Shown here: in pieces, positions 52,669 through 62,809 of the stretch
Position numbering within the stretch: the stretch's first letter is position 1
How the letters are laid out: each line of letters begins with the position of its first letter
From: Actinomyces mediterranea
GTDB lineage: Bacteria; Actinomycetota; Actinomycetes; Actinomycetales; Actinomycetaceae
Length of the DNA: 64,000 nucleotides
Assembly (NCBI RefSeq): GCF_900155595.1
Contig: NZ_FTPB01000004.1
Coordinates: 806,001 to 870,000, forward strand
Direction: 5' to 3'
Program-made: the position numbers and the translations under genes
The notes under the pieces: model-generated
Told to the model about the DNA's origin: nothing
The model's input: the letters and a program-made list of their open reading frames with translations, nothing else
The model's database searches: none

Positions 52669-52877
52669 TGGTCACCTCGCGTACTGTTGGTCGTCTGTCA
52701 GGGTCCGTCTCAAACAATCGCATGACATGACGATCCCATCTTCGCCTCAACGATCCCCTCTCACAACGAATATGGCAATGGGGAGGACTCCCCCTTCTCG
52801 TCATGCGGATCCATTGGGGACGCCGCTACGGCGGTGTTGGCGCGACCGGGAGGCCCGGGACCACTACCCTGGTGGCC

Positions 52878-54197
52878 ATGATGGTGACGGCGCTGACCTG
52901 GATGGCAGTCGTGTGCGCACTCGCAATCGGGACTCGTTTCTTATCGCGGTGGCTCCTCGCGCGCGACGCGAGGATCGCCGTGCGACGCGCCGCTATGCTC
53001 TCACCCGCATCCGTCATCGACCCCTCCCGAGGGCGCCCCCGCCCCTGGATCATCGTCAACCCCTCGAAGCACGCGGATGTCGGCGCCTTCCGCAGGCACG
53101 TCGACGCGATCGCCCAAGAACTCGGCATCACCGGGATCCACTGGTTGGAGACCACCATCGAGGATCCCGGCACCGGCCAAGCCGTCCACGCCGTCCACGA
53201 GGGGGCCTCTACCGTCATCGCCGCAGGCGGGGACGGCACCGTCCGCGCCGTCGCCGCGGGGCTCGCGGGCAGCGGGGTGCGCATGGGGATCCTGCCCGTC
53301 GGCACGGGGAATCTGCTGGCGCGCAATCTGAGCCTGCCGATTGATGACACCGACGGGGCACTGCGCATCGCCCTGGGCTCCGAACACAGGCTCGTCGACC
53401 TCGGCTGGCTGCGCATCGCGAACGTGGAGTCGACCTCGACGCTCCCGCCCGAGGGGATGCTGCTGCGCTCGGCGTACGCGTCGTTGCGCACATCCGGCGT
53501 CATTGAAGAACTGCCCGACTATCTCCCCGCAACGGATGAGTATTCTTTCGTCGTCATCGCCGGCCTGGGTTTCGACGGGGAGACGATGGCGACGACCGAC
53601 CCCGAGCTCAAGAAGCGCATCGGCTGGGTCGCATACGTCGTCGCAGCGCTCGGCGTCATCGTCGGCGGGGCGACGCGACTGCGCCTCCTGCTGCGCGGCC
53701 CCCTGCCCGTGTCGGACCCAGTCGGTGATGCTCCAGCCAAGGACGAGACCAGTCATGTGGTCGCACAGTCGGCGACCCTGGGCGGACATCCGCTGACGGA
53801 TTCCCCGCGCGAAGACGAGGTCGCCTGGATCACCGCCCGGACCATTATGTTCGCCAATTGCGGCGACTTGCCCTATATCACTCTGGCTCCAGGGGCCCGC
53901 ATCGATGACGGCCTCGTCGATGTCATCGCCGTCAATGCGCAGGCGGGAGTACTCGGGTGGGCGGATCTGTCGTGGAAGATCCTGGGCCAAAAGCTGGGGA
54001 TCAAGACCATGAATCTGCCCACATCGACGGGGCACATTTCCTTCCGCCAGGCAGAGGGCGCGTCCGTTACGGCACAGTCCGCGCAGGTCATACAGGTCGA
54101 TGGTGACGCTGTCGGCACTGCCCGCACTGTTCATGTGCGCATCGACCAGGGTGTCCTCGATGTGTCGGTTCCGCCCGCTCCGGACATCGGCGATTAG
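52878..54197 (+). CDS. Diacylglycerol kinase-family lipid kinase
   Basis: DAGK/YegS-LCB5 family kinase with an N-terminal membrane helix (residues about 2-22). The nucleotide-binding GGDGTVRAV and ILPVGTGNLLARNL motifs are intact, and the second half (GLGFDGETM, then the linker and VDVIAV strand region) completes the two-domain fold. An extra hydrophobic insertion (VAYVVAALGVIVGGATRL) and acidic loop lie in the middle. Likely substrates are diacylglycerol or similar lipids. Two ATGs (52878, 52881) compete; TACCCT is seven bases upstream of the first and there is no ribosome-binding site. Product 439 residues. Confidence 0.88.
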   Translation: MMVTALTWMAVVCALAIGTRFLSRWLLARDARIAVRRAAMLSPASVIDPSRGRPRPWIIVNPSKHADVGAFRRHVDAIAQELGITGIHWLETTIEDPGTGQAVHAVHEGASTVIAAGGDGTVRAVAAGLAGSGVRMGILPVGTGNLLARNLSLPIDDTDGALRIALGSEHRLVDLGWLRIANVESTSTLPPEGMLLRSAYASLRTSGVIEELPDYLPATDEYSFVVIAGLGFDGETMATTDPELKKRIGWVAYVVAALGVIVGGATRLRLLLRGPLPVSDPVGDAPAKDETSHVVAQSATLGGHPLTDSPREDEVAWITARTIMFANCGDLPYITLAPGARIDDGLVDVIAVNAQAGVLGWADLSWKILGQKLGIKTMNLPTSTGHISFRQAEGASVTAQSAQVIQVDGDAVGTARTVHVRIDQGVLDVSVPPAPDIGD

Positions 54198-54229
54198 GCG
54201 CCCGCAGCGGCTGGCAGAGCCGACACCCC

Positions 54230-55249
54230 TCAGCCCAACAGCGGCCAGTTCACGTTCGCAGTCCTGTCGAAGGATGCGCCGTCGCCGCCGTGGAGGATCG
54301 ACGACACCCACGCGCGCCCCACGCGGAAGTCCTCATCCCGGGTTCCGCGCAACACCGGCGACCTCACTCCGTCGACGCGCGGGTAGGAGCCCATGAAGCG
54401 GACCTCGGGCGAATGACGGTGCAAACCGACGAGGGCGGCCTGTACCCGCTCCTCGCTGATGTGTCCGACGATGTCGATGCTGAAGGTGTAGTCGCCTAGG
54501 CCGTCGCCGCTGGGACGGGACTCGATGCGCGACAGGTCCACGCCGCGCACGGCGAACTGCTCGAGCATCTTGAGCAGTGCTCCCGACTCGTTGACGGGCA
54601 GGGCCACTTGAATCGTCGTCTTGTCGGCGCCAGTGGGAGGGGGCAGGACTCCGGGTTTGGCGACGAGGACGAATCGCGTGACGGCTCCCGGGTTGTCGGC
54701 CACGTCCTCATAGAGGGCGTTGAGCCCGTAGTTCCTGACGGACACCGCATTGCACAGCGCGGCGTCGAAGGTTGCGTCCCCGCCGGCGAGTAGTTCGGCG
54801 CCCGCAGCGGTCGACGTTGCCGGGACGTGGACCGCTGCGGGGAATGTGGATTCGATCCAGTTGCGGCACTGCGCCCACGCGTGCGGGTGGGTGCCGATCC
54901 TTCGGATGTCCTCGGCGCGAGTACCGGGTCGGACGGCGAGTTGGAAGACGACGCTCACCACCATCTCCGCGACGATCACCAGCGGGTCCCCGTGGGAGAG
55001 GGCGTCGAGCGTCGCATTGACGCCGCCCTCGATGGAATTCTCGATCGGGACGACTGCTCGGTCGGCTTCGCCCCGCCTCACCGCTGCGAGTGCCTGCGGC
55101 GCGGAGGTCGTCGGCAGGAGCTGGGCTCCTGCGGGCGCCACCTGGTGGACCGCCTGCTCGGTGAATGTGCCGAAGGGGCCGAGGAAGGCGATGCGCATGC
55201 GATCGCCCGTCGGGGGTGGGCCTGGAAGGTGGGTCGCCGGATTCTGCAT
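54230..55249 (-). CDS. pheA: Prephenate dehydratase
   Basis: Converts prephenate to phenylpyruvate in phenylalanine synthesis. The catalytic domain starts RIAFLGPFGTFTEQAV, has VPIENSIEGGVNATLD and the TRF motif (AVTRFVLVAK). A C-terminal ACT domain (LLKMLEQFAVRGVDLSRIESRP, abbreviated, with the ESRP Phe-binding motif) gives feedback inhibition by phenylalanine. This is the monofunctional form without chorismate mutase. Product 339 residues from 55249, where TAGGCT is six bases upstream; an ATG at 55198 would remove 17 residues. Converges on the lipid kinase gene. Confidence 0.95.
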   Translation of the reverse strand: MQNPATHLPGPPPTGDRMRIAFLGPFGTFTEQAVHQVAPAGAQLLPTTSAPQALAAVRRGEADRAVVPIENSIEGGVNATLDALSHGDPLVIVAEMVVSVVFQLAVRPGTRAEDIRRIGTHPHAWAQCRNWIESTFPAAVHVPATSTAAGAELLAGGDATFDAALCNAVSVRNYGLNALYEDVADNPGAVTRFVLVAKPGVLPPPTGADKTTIQVALPVNESGALLKMLEQFAVRGVDLSRIESRPSGDGLGDYTFSIDIVGHISEERVQAALVGLHRHSPEVRFMGSYPRVDGVRSPVLRGTRDEDFRVGRAWVSSILHGGDGASFDRTANVNWPLLG

Positions 55250-55369
55250 GGTCTCAGCCTAACGAGGGCGGCGCGTGCGGGGCGCCGGGGTCCACATCAA
55301 TGCGATGGGATTTCGACTCAGGGGACTCATGCCGCGCCGCGTCTGGTGGCCCCGTGTCGGTGTGGTGAG

Positions 55370-57658
55370 TCAGCCGGCGTCGCAGGCGGTGATCTTCCAC
55401 AGCTTCGCCGTGCCGCCCGTGTCGACCAATTCGAAGCCGGTGGAGGTGTCGACGTTGTACAGACCCGGGAATCGGGAGGATCGGCGGAAGTTGTAGTACC
55501 AGCCGTCCTCGTCCTCGTAGAAATGGGTGATGCCGAGTTCGCGGACGACGTCGCACACGTCGGGATTCGTGTGGATCTCATTGAATCGCCGGGTGAGGAC
55601 CTGCTGCCAGCGCTCCTCGTTATTCGTGAGGGTGAGCTGGGGGAACACAGCCTCATGCTGTCCAATGACCTCGACGTAGGCCGCCCCGGCTATCGGGTCT
55701 CCCAGGACGAGGGATTCGCGGGGGATCCGCAGGCGCATGCGGCGGATCATGGCGAGTTCCGCAGTGGTCGCCATGCCGGGCTTGCCGAGGTGCTGAGCGT
55801 CGTACACGTAGTCCGTCGCCCACACTCGCGCATCGAAGGCCCCGAATCCCGTGACGACGATGAGGATCGCCCCGATGAACGCGTCGGTCCTCCACCGCGA
55901 GTACGGCCGCGGTTGCGGCAGGACGAGTCCTTCGACCCATCGGTGCGCCCCCGCGGTGATCTGTTCGAAACCGATCGCCATGATGGGGACCATCATGAGG
56001 CCGTGTACGCCCATGATGCGCCGCGCGTCGAGATACCAGGGGGCGAGGAGGAATGTGCGCAGATCCCCGATGGGCGCATAGGCGAGGGCGGTAAGGGCGC
56101 TGAAAATGAGGTAGGCGGCGATCGGCCACAGGAGGTGCTCGCGAGGTCGGGCTTTCACCGGGGGCGGTTCGGGGAACGACGGGGGGACGAGCGGGCCCGT
56201 CTCATCGGGATCGGCGTCAGCCGTACTCGCCCCCTCTGGCTCAGGGGGGTCCGGAGCCTTCTCAGCGGACTCGGCATCCCCCGGGTCCGTGTCACCGGAC
56301 TCAGCACCATCCAGAGTCGTGTCATCGGACTCACCGCCTGTGGGATCGTCGGCGCGAATCATCGTCGCGAGAGAACGCCACAGTCCGAGGATCGTCACGA
56401 CTCCGACGAAGAGGAGGATCGCCTGAACCCCGATGAGCAGGGCCAACGATCCAGTCGACTGGAACGGCGGGACGGGAATGAACATGCGCGACAGCGCCAT
56501 CGACCACGAGACACCGGCGCGGGGATACCGCCCCATTGCGCTGATCCTGTCGGTCGTCAGTAGCCACAGCGGCACGACGAGGGCGGCGATCGCGCCGGCG
56601 GCGGCGATGAGGGCGGCAGCGCGGCGGCGCCTGAACGACGCCCACTCGACGAAACGAATAAGGGAGGCCAGAAGCGGTGCGATGAGCATCACCACGAGGG
56701 TGAAAGCAGAGGAGGGGTGTGCCGCCGTTGCGCCCGCAGCTGCGAAGAGGAGTGCGAGGATCGTCGGCGTGTGGCGCACGACTGCGACGGCGCTCCTCTT
56801 CCACGCGTCGAGGACGCGTCGGCCGACGATCACCGCGAACGCCGCCACCCCGGGCACTGCGGCGAGTCCCATGGCGAGCGGCCACTGATTGTACATCGTG
56901 AGATTGTCGGCGGGCATGTTGAGCAGAGTGCCCGCCAGCACCGGAGCCGCGAGGATCGCACCGCGCTTATCCGTCAGAACGGAGGTGAAGGCGGTCGCCC
57001 CGATGACCCACACCGCCATGAGGAGGATCGATGAGGCATTCGACACTTCGATGACGCTCGTCGGCGTGGCGAAGAGCGCCGCGAAGGCGTGCCAGGTCGT
57101 CGGGTAGAAGACCTCCCGACCGCCGTAGAGCTCCGACAATCCCCCGAAGGGGGAAGCGACCCGCGTCGACAGCATGGACCACACGCCGTTGAGGTGGAAT
57201 GTCGAGTCCCACTGCTGTGCGGGCATGCGCGGATCGGCATTCGTGAGCATGGGGAGCGCAGCGAGGAGGGTGCCGACTGCGATCATCCCCCACGTCGATG
57301 CGCGCACGCGGCTCTGCAATTCCCCGAGAGGCCTGCGAGGGCCCAAAGAGGCGACGATCCCACCGGGCTGGAGACTCCCGCCACCGGACCTGCGAGCCTC
57401 GACGAATAGCCAGGTGATCGCTCCGAGGGCTGAGAGGAGACCGAGAATGGGGAAGACCTTCGCCTTTTCCCAGGGGACATTCGCCGCATCGAAGAGGACG
57501 GACAGGCCCATGATGATGGCGAATGTGATCGCCGGGGCGACACCCACTGCGACCACGGAGGACTTCACCCACGCGCGGACCCATAAGCAGGTCGGCAGGA
57601 TCGCCACGATCGCCATCGCGCCGATGGTTGGAAGGAGGGTCCACCACAGGCCGAGCAT
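55370..57658 (-). CDS. Large polytopic membrane protein (DUF6541-like)
   Basis: A 762-residue protein with about 13-14 TM helices and a long periplasmic region near residues 150-200 (MPAQQWDSTFHLNGVWSMLSTR, abbreviated), the arrangement of the DUF6541 group, which looks like GT-C-type glycosyltransferases or oligosaccharide-handling proteins. An acidic, Asp/Glu/Gly/Pro-rich cytoplasmic insertion lies around residues 445-510. The C-terminal 130 residues form a soluble domain (PRESLVLGDPIAGAAYVEVIG, then EDEDGWYYNFRRSSRFPGLYN). No catalytic Asp-x-Asp can be fixed. The start follows the DedA stop by six bases, so the two are coupled. Confidence 0.75.
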   Translation of the reverse strand: MLGLWWTLLPTIGAMAIVAILPTCLWVRAWVKSSVVAVGVAPAITFAIIMGLSVLFDAANVPWEKAKVFPILGLLSALGAITWLFVEARRSGGGSLQPGGIVASLGPRRPLGELQSRVRASTWGMIAVGTLLAALPMLTNADPRMPAQQWDSTFHLNGVWSMLSTRVASPFGGLSELYGGREVFYPTTWHAFAALFATPTSVIEVSNASSILLMAVWVIGATAFTSVLTDKRGAILAAPVLAGTLLNMPADNLTMYNQWPLAMGLAAVPGVAAFAVIVGRRVLDAWKRSAVAVVRHTPTILALLFAAAGATAAHPSSAFTLVVMLIAPLLASLIRFVEWASFRRRRAAALIAAAGAIAALVVPLWLLTTDRISAMGRYPRAGVSWSMALSRMFIPVPPFQSTGSLALLIGVQAILLFVGVVTILGLWRSLATMIRADDPTGGESDDTTLDGAESGDTDPGDAESAEKAPDPPEPEGASTADADPDETGPLVPPSFPEPPPVKARPREHLLWPIAAYLIFSALTALAYAPIGDLRTFLLAPWYLDARRIMGVHGLMMVPIMAIGFEQITAGAHRWVEGLVLPQPRPYSRWRTDAFIGAILIVVTGFGAFDARVWATDYVYDAQHLGKPGMATTAELAMIRRMRLRIPRESLVLGDPIAGAAYVEVIGQHEAVFPQLTLTNNEERWQQVLTRRFNEIHTNPDVCDVVRELGITHFYEDEDGWYYNFRRSSRFPGLYNVDTSTGFELVDTGGTAKLWKITACDAG

Positions 57659-57664
57659 GTCGGA

Positions 57665-58360
57665 TCACTTCACCATGGTGGAGGATTCGTCGGAAGAATC
57701 CTGGTGCGCTGAGGAGCGTCTGTGGAGAAGGATCTCCACGAGCATCGGCACCAACGACACTGCGACGATGGCGAGGATAATGAGGGAGAGATGGTCGTGC
57801 ACGAATTGCACGCCCCCGAGGACCGAACCCAACCATGTGATGCCCGCCCCCCACAGCAGTGATCCGAGGGAGTTGAAGAGGAGGAACTTCGGGTATGGAT
57901 AGCGGGCGATGCCTGCGGCGAGGGGGATGAACGTGCGGACGAATGGGATGAACCGGCCGATGACGAGCGAGCGACCGCCATAATTCTCGAAGTAGTGCTC
58001 GGCCTTGTCCAGATGCTCCGTCTTGAGGAAACGCGCAGTGTCGGAGAAGAGGCGCCTGCCGAACTGCGCACCCAGCCAGTATCCGATCTGGGCGCCGATG
58101 AAAGCGGCGATGAATGTCAAGACAATGAGCGTCGGCAGGTGCAGGCCGAGGCGGTCGTGGAGGAGGCCCGCCGTGAACAGGAGGGAGTCGCCGGGAAGGA
58201 CCGGGAAGAGGACTCCCGACTCGACGAGGACGATTGCGAGGGTCCCCCACAGCACCCACGGCCCCATGGCGAGAAGCAGGGACTCCGGATCGTGGAACCA
58301 TCCGATGAAGGTCTCCAGCCAAGAAGTGTCGGCCATCGGGGCCAGGGTCGGCACACTCAC
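57665..58360 (-). CDS. DedA-family membrane protein
   Basis: DedA/SNARE-associated family protein; relatives flip undecaprenyl phosphate or other lipids and support membrane-potential maintenance. Typical features are ESGVLFPVLPGDSLLFTAGLL (E-x-x-x-x-P-x-P-G-D/E motif), GYWLGAQFGR, and GRFIPFVRTFIPLAAGIARY (split), the conserved R-F-x-P-x-x-R motif. About five hydrophobic segments. The GTG at 58360 has GGAG five bases upstream; an ATG at 58336 would shorten it by eight residues. Product 231 residues. It is cotranscribed with the large membrane protein. Confidence 0.9.
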   Translation of the reverse strand: MSVPTLAPMADTSWLETFIGWFHDPESLLLAMGPWVLWGTLAIVLVESGVLFPVLPGDSLLFTAGLLHDRLGLHLPTLIVLTFIAAFIGAQIGYWLGAQFGRRLFSDTARFLKTEHLDKAEHYFENYGGRSLVIGRFIPFVRTFIPLAAGIARYPYPKFLLFNSLGSLLWGAGITWLGSVLGGVQFVHDHLSLIILAIVAVSLVPMLVEILLHRRSSAHQDSSDESSTMVK

Positions 58361-58432
58361 GCATACTCCATTCACATGACGAGCAATCATCTCAACCCTA
58401 CCCGTCAATAGTGCGCAGTTAGGATTAAGAAC

Positions 58433-61030
58433 ATGGAGCAACGCGAGGACGATGTCACATCGGCGACTGAAGACACCGCTCTCGGACCCCTTCCAACTGA
58501 TGAAAGACCCGATGGCGCCGCAGTCGCAGAACCGAGAAGGCGCGCGACCTGCGTCCACTTCGCGGACCGGGAGCGGCCCCGGCAGCGCCGCCGCGAGGAT
58601 GTGCTCGATGTCGTCGTCTCCGCCCTTGGCATCATCGTCGTGTGGATCATCGGCGTCTTCGCCAACGCCACAACTCAGGGCGTCACCGAAGACGTTCTGC
58701 GCTTCCGCTTCATCAGGGAAGTGCTCCTCCTGCCCGTCACTCTCGCCGAGGGGATGGTCGTCCTCGTCGCGCCGATCGCAATCGTCGTCGCCCTCGCACT
58801 GAGACGACGGCTCAACGCCATCATCCAGGCGGTCGGCACCGGCATCGCAGCCGCCCTCGTCGGCTGGGCGATCCTTGTCGGAGCTTCACTCCTCCCCCCC
58901 GACATCACCGCTCCCCTGCGCGTCGCAAAGGCCGTCGCCGTTCAGGGCAACACGACCTCCACCGCGATCGGCATCAACCTCGTCATCGTGACCCTGTGCG
59001 CTTTTGTCACCGCCGCCGGCGAAGCGCAGAATATGAAGACCGTGCGATGGTCGTGGGGGGGCCTGTGGGCGATCGTGTTCCTCGGCGTCATGCGCTCGTC
59101 CATGACACTGCCAGGGGCTTTCATCTCGATCTTCATCGGCCGCATCGTCGGCTCCGCCGCACGATGGATCTTCGGCTTCGAGGACAGACGGGCCTCTGGG
59201 ATCGACCTCGTGGCGGCTCTGGAGTCCATCGGGATCGCCCCGTCGCGCCTCGTGCGCACCGACCTCGATACATCCTCCCAACCGTTGTCGACCTGGCAGA
59301 TCACCACCGATTCGCGCGGGCGGCTCCGCCAATCGCCAACGGATATGGGGGCGACGGAGTACACGGTGACCCGACGCCCCGACCCGGATGGGAACCGTCA
59401 CTATCAGGCGTGGGATTCAACGGGGTCCGTCTTAGAAGTGGTGGTCCTCGATCCGGGCAGGGAGATCATGGGGACCCTCGTCGACGTGTGGAACAACATC
59501 CGTCTGCGGGGCATCAGCCGCTGGGTGACGCTGTCCCTCAAAGCGACGGCAGAGCGGGCGACACTGACGGCGCTGGCCGTGCGCCGATCCGGAGTGCGCA
59601 CTCCCGATGTCGTGGGGATCGCGCAGGCGGGCGACTCCTTCATCTGCGTCTCACAGGCCCTGCCGCCCACCACTCCCCTCACGCAGCTCGCCGCCGACGA
59701 CATCACCGATGACATGCTCGACGAGGCGTGGAATCAGCTGAGGGCCTCCCACGCCTGGGGGATCAGCCATCGCGACCTCACCTGCAACAGCGTCGTCATC
59801 GACGAGGACGGCCACGTGTGGATCGTCGACTGGGAGCGCGGAGACATCGCAACGACGGAGCTTAACCGGAGGATCGACATCGCCCAGATGCTCGTACTCC
59901 AGGCGATCGCGGTCGGAACTGATCGTGCTCTCGCATCGGCGCGCCGATGCCTCGACGAGCGCACCCTCACGGCATGCGCAGCCGTCATCCAGGGGGTCGC
60001 CCTCCCCCTGTCCGTCCGCCAGCAGGTGCGCCGCACCGACCTCGTGGAGGACCTGAGAACGCGCGTCATGGGGGCCGAGTCCTCAGATGATGTCGAGGTG
60101 ACCAATCTGCAGCGCTTCCAGCCCCGGACCGTCATCATGGTGACTGTCCTCTTCTCGGCACTGGTCATCGTCCTCGGCTCTCTCAACTTCTCCGAAATCA
60201 TCGCCGCGGTCACTGCGGCGAACCCCATGTGGATGGGCATCTCCTTCGCGCTGGCGTGCCTGACCTGGGTGGGCGGCGCGATCCCCCTCATGGCGCTCAG
60301 CCCGGTCAAGCTGCGCATGAGGGACGCGGTGATGGCGCAGGTCGCCGCATCGATCGCCACGATCGTCGCGCCCGCAGGAGTGGGGCCCGCCGTCGTGAAT
60401 CTGCGCCTGCTGCGCAAGAAGAAGGTGAATACCGTCGTCGCGGCGACGACTGTGACGCTCCAGCAGCTGCTCCAGCTGATCATCATGATCTCCTTCCTCC
60501 TGCTCGTCATGGTGGTCTCCGGGAACTCCTTGTCCGTCCAGCTCCCCTATGGCACGATCCTCGCGGTCGCAGCCGTTGTCATCAGTGCGATCGGCGCCGC
60601 CCTGTCCATCCCGAAACTGCGCAAGTGGATATGGTCGAAGGTATCGCCCACGTGGAACCAGGTGTTTCCTCGCCTCGTGTGGATCATCGGGCAGCCGCGC
60701 CGCATCGCAGCGATCATCGGCGGCAATATCGTGATGAATATCGGCTTCGTGGGAGCATTCTGGGCGGCTCTGGCGGCCCTGGGCGGTTCCCTGGACTTCC
60801 TGTCGGTGGCGCTGACCTATCTCGCGTCGAATTCCCTCGGCTCGGTCATTCCCTCTCCCGGCGGCATCGGCCCCGTCGAGGCGGCGTTGACGGCGGGCCT
60901 GCAAGTGGCGGGCATCCCCCTGTCGATCGGCCTACCCACTGCAGTCCTCTACAGGCTCGTCACCTTCTACGGCCGTATTCCCTTCGGCTGGCTCGCCATG
61001 AAATACATGGAGAAGAAGGATCTGCTGTGA
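58433..61030 (+). CDS. Fusion protein: membrane domain, kinase-like domain, LPG-synthase-type flippase domain
   Basis: Large 865-residue envelope protein in three parts. Residues about 60-250 hold several TM helices. The cytoplasmic middle (about 260-560) contains a protein-kinase/aminoglycoside-phosphotransferase-like lobe with HRDLTCNSVVIDEDG near 446 and IVDWERGD near 465 (catalytic H-x-D, Asn and D-W-E). The last 300 residues are a UPF0104/LPG_synthase_TM membrane domain (PAGVGPAVVNLRLLRKK, TVTLQQLLQLII, IPSPGGIGPVEAAL). The family is widespread in actinobacteria and is presumed to modify or flip lipids. The start has no ribosome-binding site; TAGGAT lies seven bases upstream. Divergent from DedA. 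Confidence 0.85.
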   Translation: MEQREDDVTSATEDTALGPLPTDERPDGAAVAEPRRRATCVHFADRERPRQRRREDVLDVVVSALGIIVVWIIGVFANATTQGVTEDVLRFRFIREVLLLPVTLAEGMVVLVAPIAIVVALALRRRLNAIIQAVGTGIAAALVGWAILVGASLLPPDITAPLRVAKAVAVQGNTTSTAIGINLVIVTLCAFVTAAGEAQNMKTVRWSWGGLWAIVFLGVMRSSMTLPGAFISIFIGRIVGSAARWIFGFEDRRASGIDLVAALESIGIAPSRLVRTDLDTSSQPLSTWQITTDSRGRLRQSPTDMGATEYTVTRRPDPDGNRHYQAWDSTGSVLEVVVLDPGREIMGTLVDVWNNIRLRGISRWVTLSLKATAERATLTALAVRRSGVRTPDVVGIAQAGDSFICVSQALPPTTPLTQLAADDITDDMLDEAWNQLRASHAWGISHRDLTCNSVVIDEDGHVWIVDWERGDIATTELNRRIDIAQMLVLQAIAVGTDRALASARRCLDERTLTACAAVIQGVALPLSVRQQVRRTDLVEDLRTRVMGAESSDDVEVTNLQRFQPRTVIMVTVLFSALVIVLGSLNFSEIIAAVTAANPMWMGISFALACLTWVGGAIPLMALSPVKLRMRDAVMAQVAASIATIVAPAGVGPAVVNLRLLRKKKVNTVVAATTVTLQQLLQLIIMISFLLLVMVVSGNSLSVQLPYGTILAVAAVVISAIGAALSIPKLRKWIWSKVSPTWNQVFPRLVWIIGQPRRIAAIIGGNIVMNIGFVGAFWAALAALGGSLDFLSVALTYLASNSLGSVIPSPGGIGPVEAALTAGLQVAGIPLSIGLPTAVLYRLVTFYGRIPFGWLAMKYMEKKDLL

Positions 61031-61232
61031 CGCTCCTCCCCCACGGTCAATGACATGCTGTCACCTGCTGGTTTGACCCTATGTCAATGATGCGGGGACA
61101 CGGAGCGGGGGTTTCGGGACACGCATCACTAAACGCGGTCACCGGCACAGTCGGTGCGCGTCCTGCCGCTATCGTGGTGTTTCGACCGGTGAAACGGCCA
61201 CATGCCCATTCAACTGATCGGAGAGCTCTGTG

Positions 61233-62603
61233 ATGAGCGAAACCCCCCGCGGATTTTTCCGTTGGACCCTGCACGGCGATGGCACCACTATTTCCCCGGG
61301 CGAGGTCGTCGCCGCGGGTGAGCGCCTGTCATGGCCCCGCACTATTGGAATCGGCGCCCAGCACGTTGTCGCAATGTTCGGCGCGACATTCCTCGTCCCC
61401 CTCCTCACCGGCTTCGACCCGGCGACGACTCTGTTCTTCAGTGCGCTCGGCACGCTCCTCTTCTTCCTCGTGACCGCGGGCAGGCTGCCGTCCTACCTCG
61501 GGTCCTCCTTCGCCCTCATTGCACCGATCACCGCGGTCAATGAGCAGCTGGGGATGAATTTCGCGCAGGGCGGCATCATCGCCACCGGCGCGACCCTCGC
61601 CCTCATCGGCGCGATCGTCCACTTTGCGGGCGTCCGCTGGATCGATGTGCTCATGCCCCCGGTCGTTACCGGCGCGATCGTCGCCCTCATCGGACTCAAC
61701 CTCGCCCCCGCAGCGTGGAACAACGTCCAGACGGCCCCTCTGACTGCCGTCATCACGATCGTGTCGATCTGCCTCATCACGGTCCTCTTCAAGGGGATCA
61801 TCGGGCGACTGTCGATCCTCTTCGGCGTCCTCATCGGCTACGGGGCCGCCGTCGTTCAGAATCAGGTGGACTTCTCCGCGATCTCCGAGGCCGCATGGTT
61901 CGGCCTGCCCCAATTCCGGGCCCCCGCCTTCGACCCCTCCACCTTGGGGTTGTTCATCCCGGTCGTCTTCGTCCTCGTCGCCGAGAACGTCGGGCATGTG
62001 AAGTCCGTTGCCGCGATGACGGGTGAGAATCTCGACGATGTGACGGGCCGAGCGCTCTTCGCCGACGGCGTGTCGACTGTCCTTGCGGGCACCGGCGGCG
62101 GTTCGGGCACGACGACTTACGCTGAGAACATCGGCGTCATGGCGGCGACCCGCGTGTATTCGACTGCGGCCTACGTGGTCGCCGCTGTCGTCGCCTTCGC
62201 CCTGTCGCTCCTGCCCAAGTTCGGCGCGATCATTGCGACGATCCCGGCGGGCGTCCTCGGTGGGGCGGGCACGGTCCTCTACGGCATGATCGGCATGCTC
62301 GGCGTGCGCATCTGGGTGCAGAACCGCGTTGATTTCTCCAACCCGGTGAATCTCAATACGGCTGCCGTGTCCCTCGTCGTCGCGATCGCGAACTTCACCT
62401 GGTCTCCCTTCGGCATGACCTTCGAGGGGATCGCCCTGGGAACCGCCGCCGCACTGCTCGTCTACCACGTGATGAGGTGGATCTCGAAGATCCGCGGCAC
62501 GAACCTCGAACAGGCGTCCCCGGCCTCTGCCCCTGCGGGCACCGAACTCGAGGGTGAGGCATACGCCACGCGCCACCGCTCAGCGGGGACTGCCAAGAGC
62601 TGA
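61233..62603 (+). CDS. NCS2-family uracil/xanthine permease
   Basis: Nucleobase:proton symporter with 14 predicted helices. Family motifs are GIGAQHVVAMFGATFLVPLL, split here, early on, PSYLGSSFALIAP (helix 3 substrate region), VLVAENVGHVKSV with the conserved Glu near residue 247, and GTGGGSGTTTYAENIG (helix 10, with the second functional Glu). The pattern is closer to uracil carriers such as UraA than to xanthine ones, though not decisive. Product 456 residues from the ATG at 61233, preceded by GGAGAG; a GTG three bases earlier is an alternative. A strong terminator follows. Confidence 0.9.
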   Translation: MSETPRGFFRWTLHGDGTTISPGEVVAAGERLSWPRTIGIGAQHVVAMFGATFLVPLLTGFDPATTLFFSALGTLLFFLVTAGRLPSYLGSSFALIAPITAVNEQLGMNFAQGGIIATGATLALIGAIVHFAGVRWIDVLMPPVVTGAIVALIGLNLAPAAWNNVQTAPLTAVITIVSICLITVLFKGIIGRLSILFGVLIGYGAAVVQNQVDFSAISEAAWFGLPQFRAPAFDPSTLGLFIPVVFVLVAENVGHVKSVAAMTGENLDDVTGRALFADGVSTVLAGTGGGSGTTTYAENIGVMAATRVYSTAAYVVAAVVAFALSLLPKFGAIIATIPAGVLGGAGTVLYGMIGMLGVRIWVQNRVDFSNPVNLNTAAVSLVVAIANFTWSPFGMTFEGIALGTAAALLVYHVMRWISKIRGTNLEQASPASAPAGTELEGEAYATRHRSAGTAKS

Positions 62604-62634
62604 GTCCACTAATCCTTCACTCCTGATCGGGGAG

Positions 62635-62670
62635 GCGGTTGCCGACTGACACGTCGGCAACCGCTTTTTT
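62635..62670 (+). terminator. Rho-independent terminator of the permease gene
   Basis: A perfect 12-bp stem (GCGGTTGCCGAC / GTCGGCAACCGC) with a TGACAC loop runs directly into six T residues. This is the clearest intrinsic terminator in the window. Confidence 0.95.
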
Positions 62671-62809
62671 CAGTGATGCGCGTCATGAATCCAGTCGGCG
62701 GGCCGCGCCGAATCTCCCAGTGATAGTCCGATTCTGCACCGGAGGAACCCGTGTACCACTCGCCACAAAATCTTCCCCCACAATTAGTTGATCTGTAAAG
62801 TGTCGGCTG

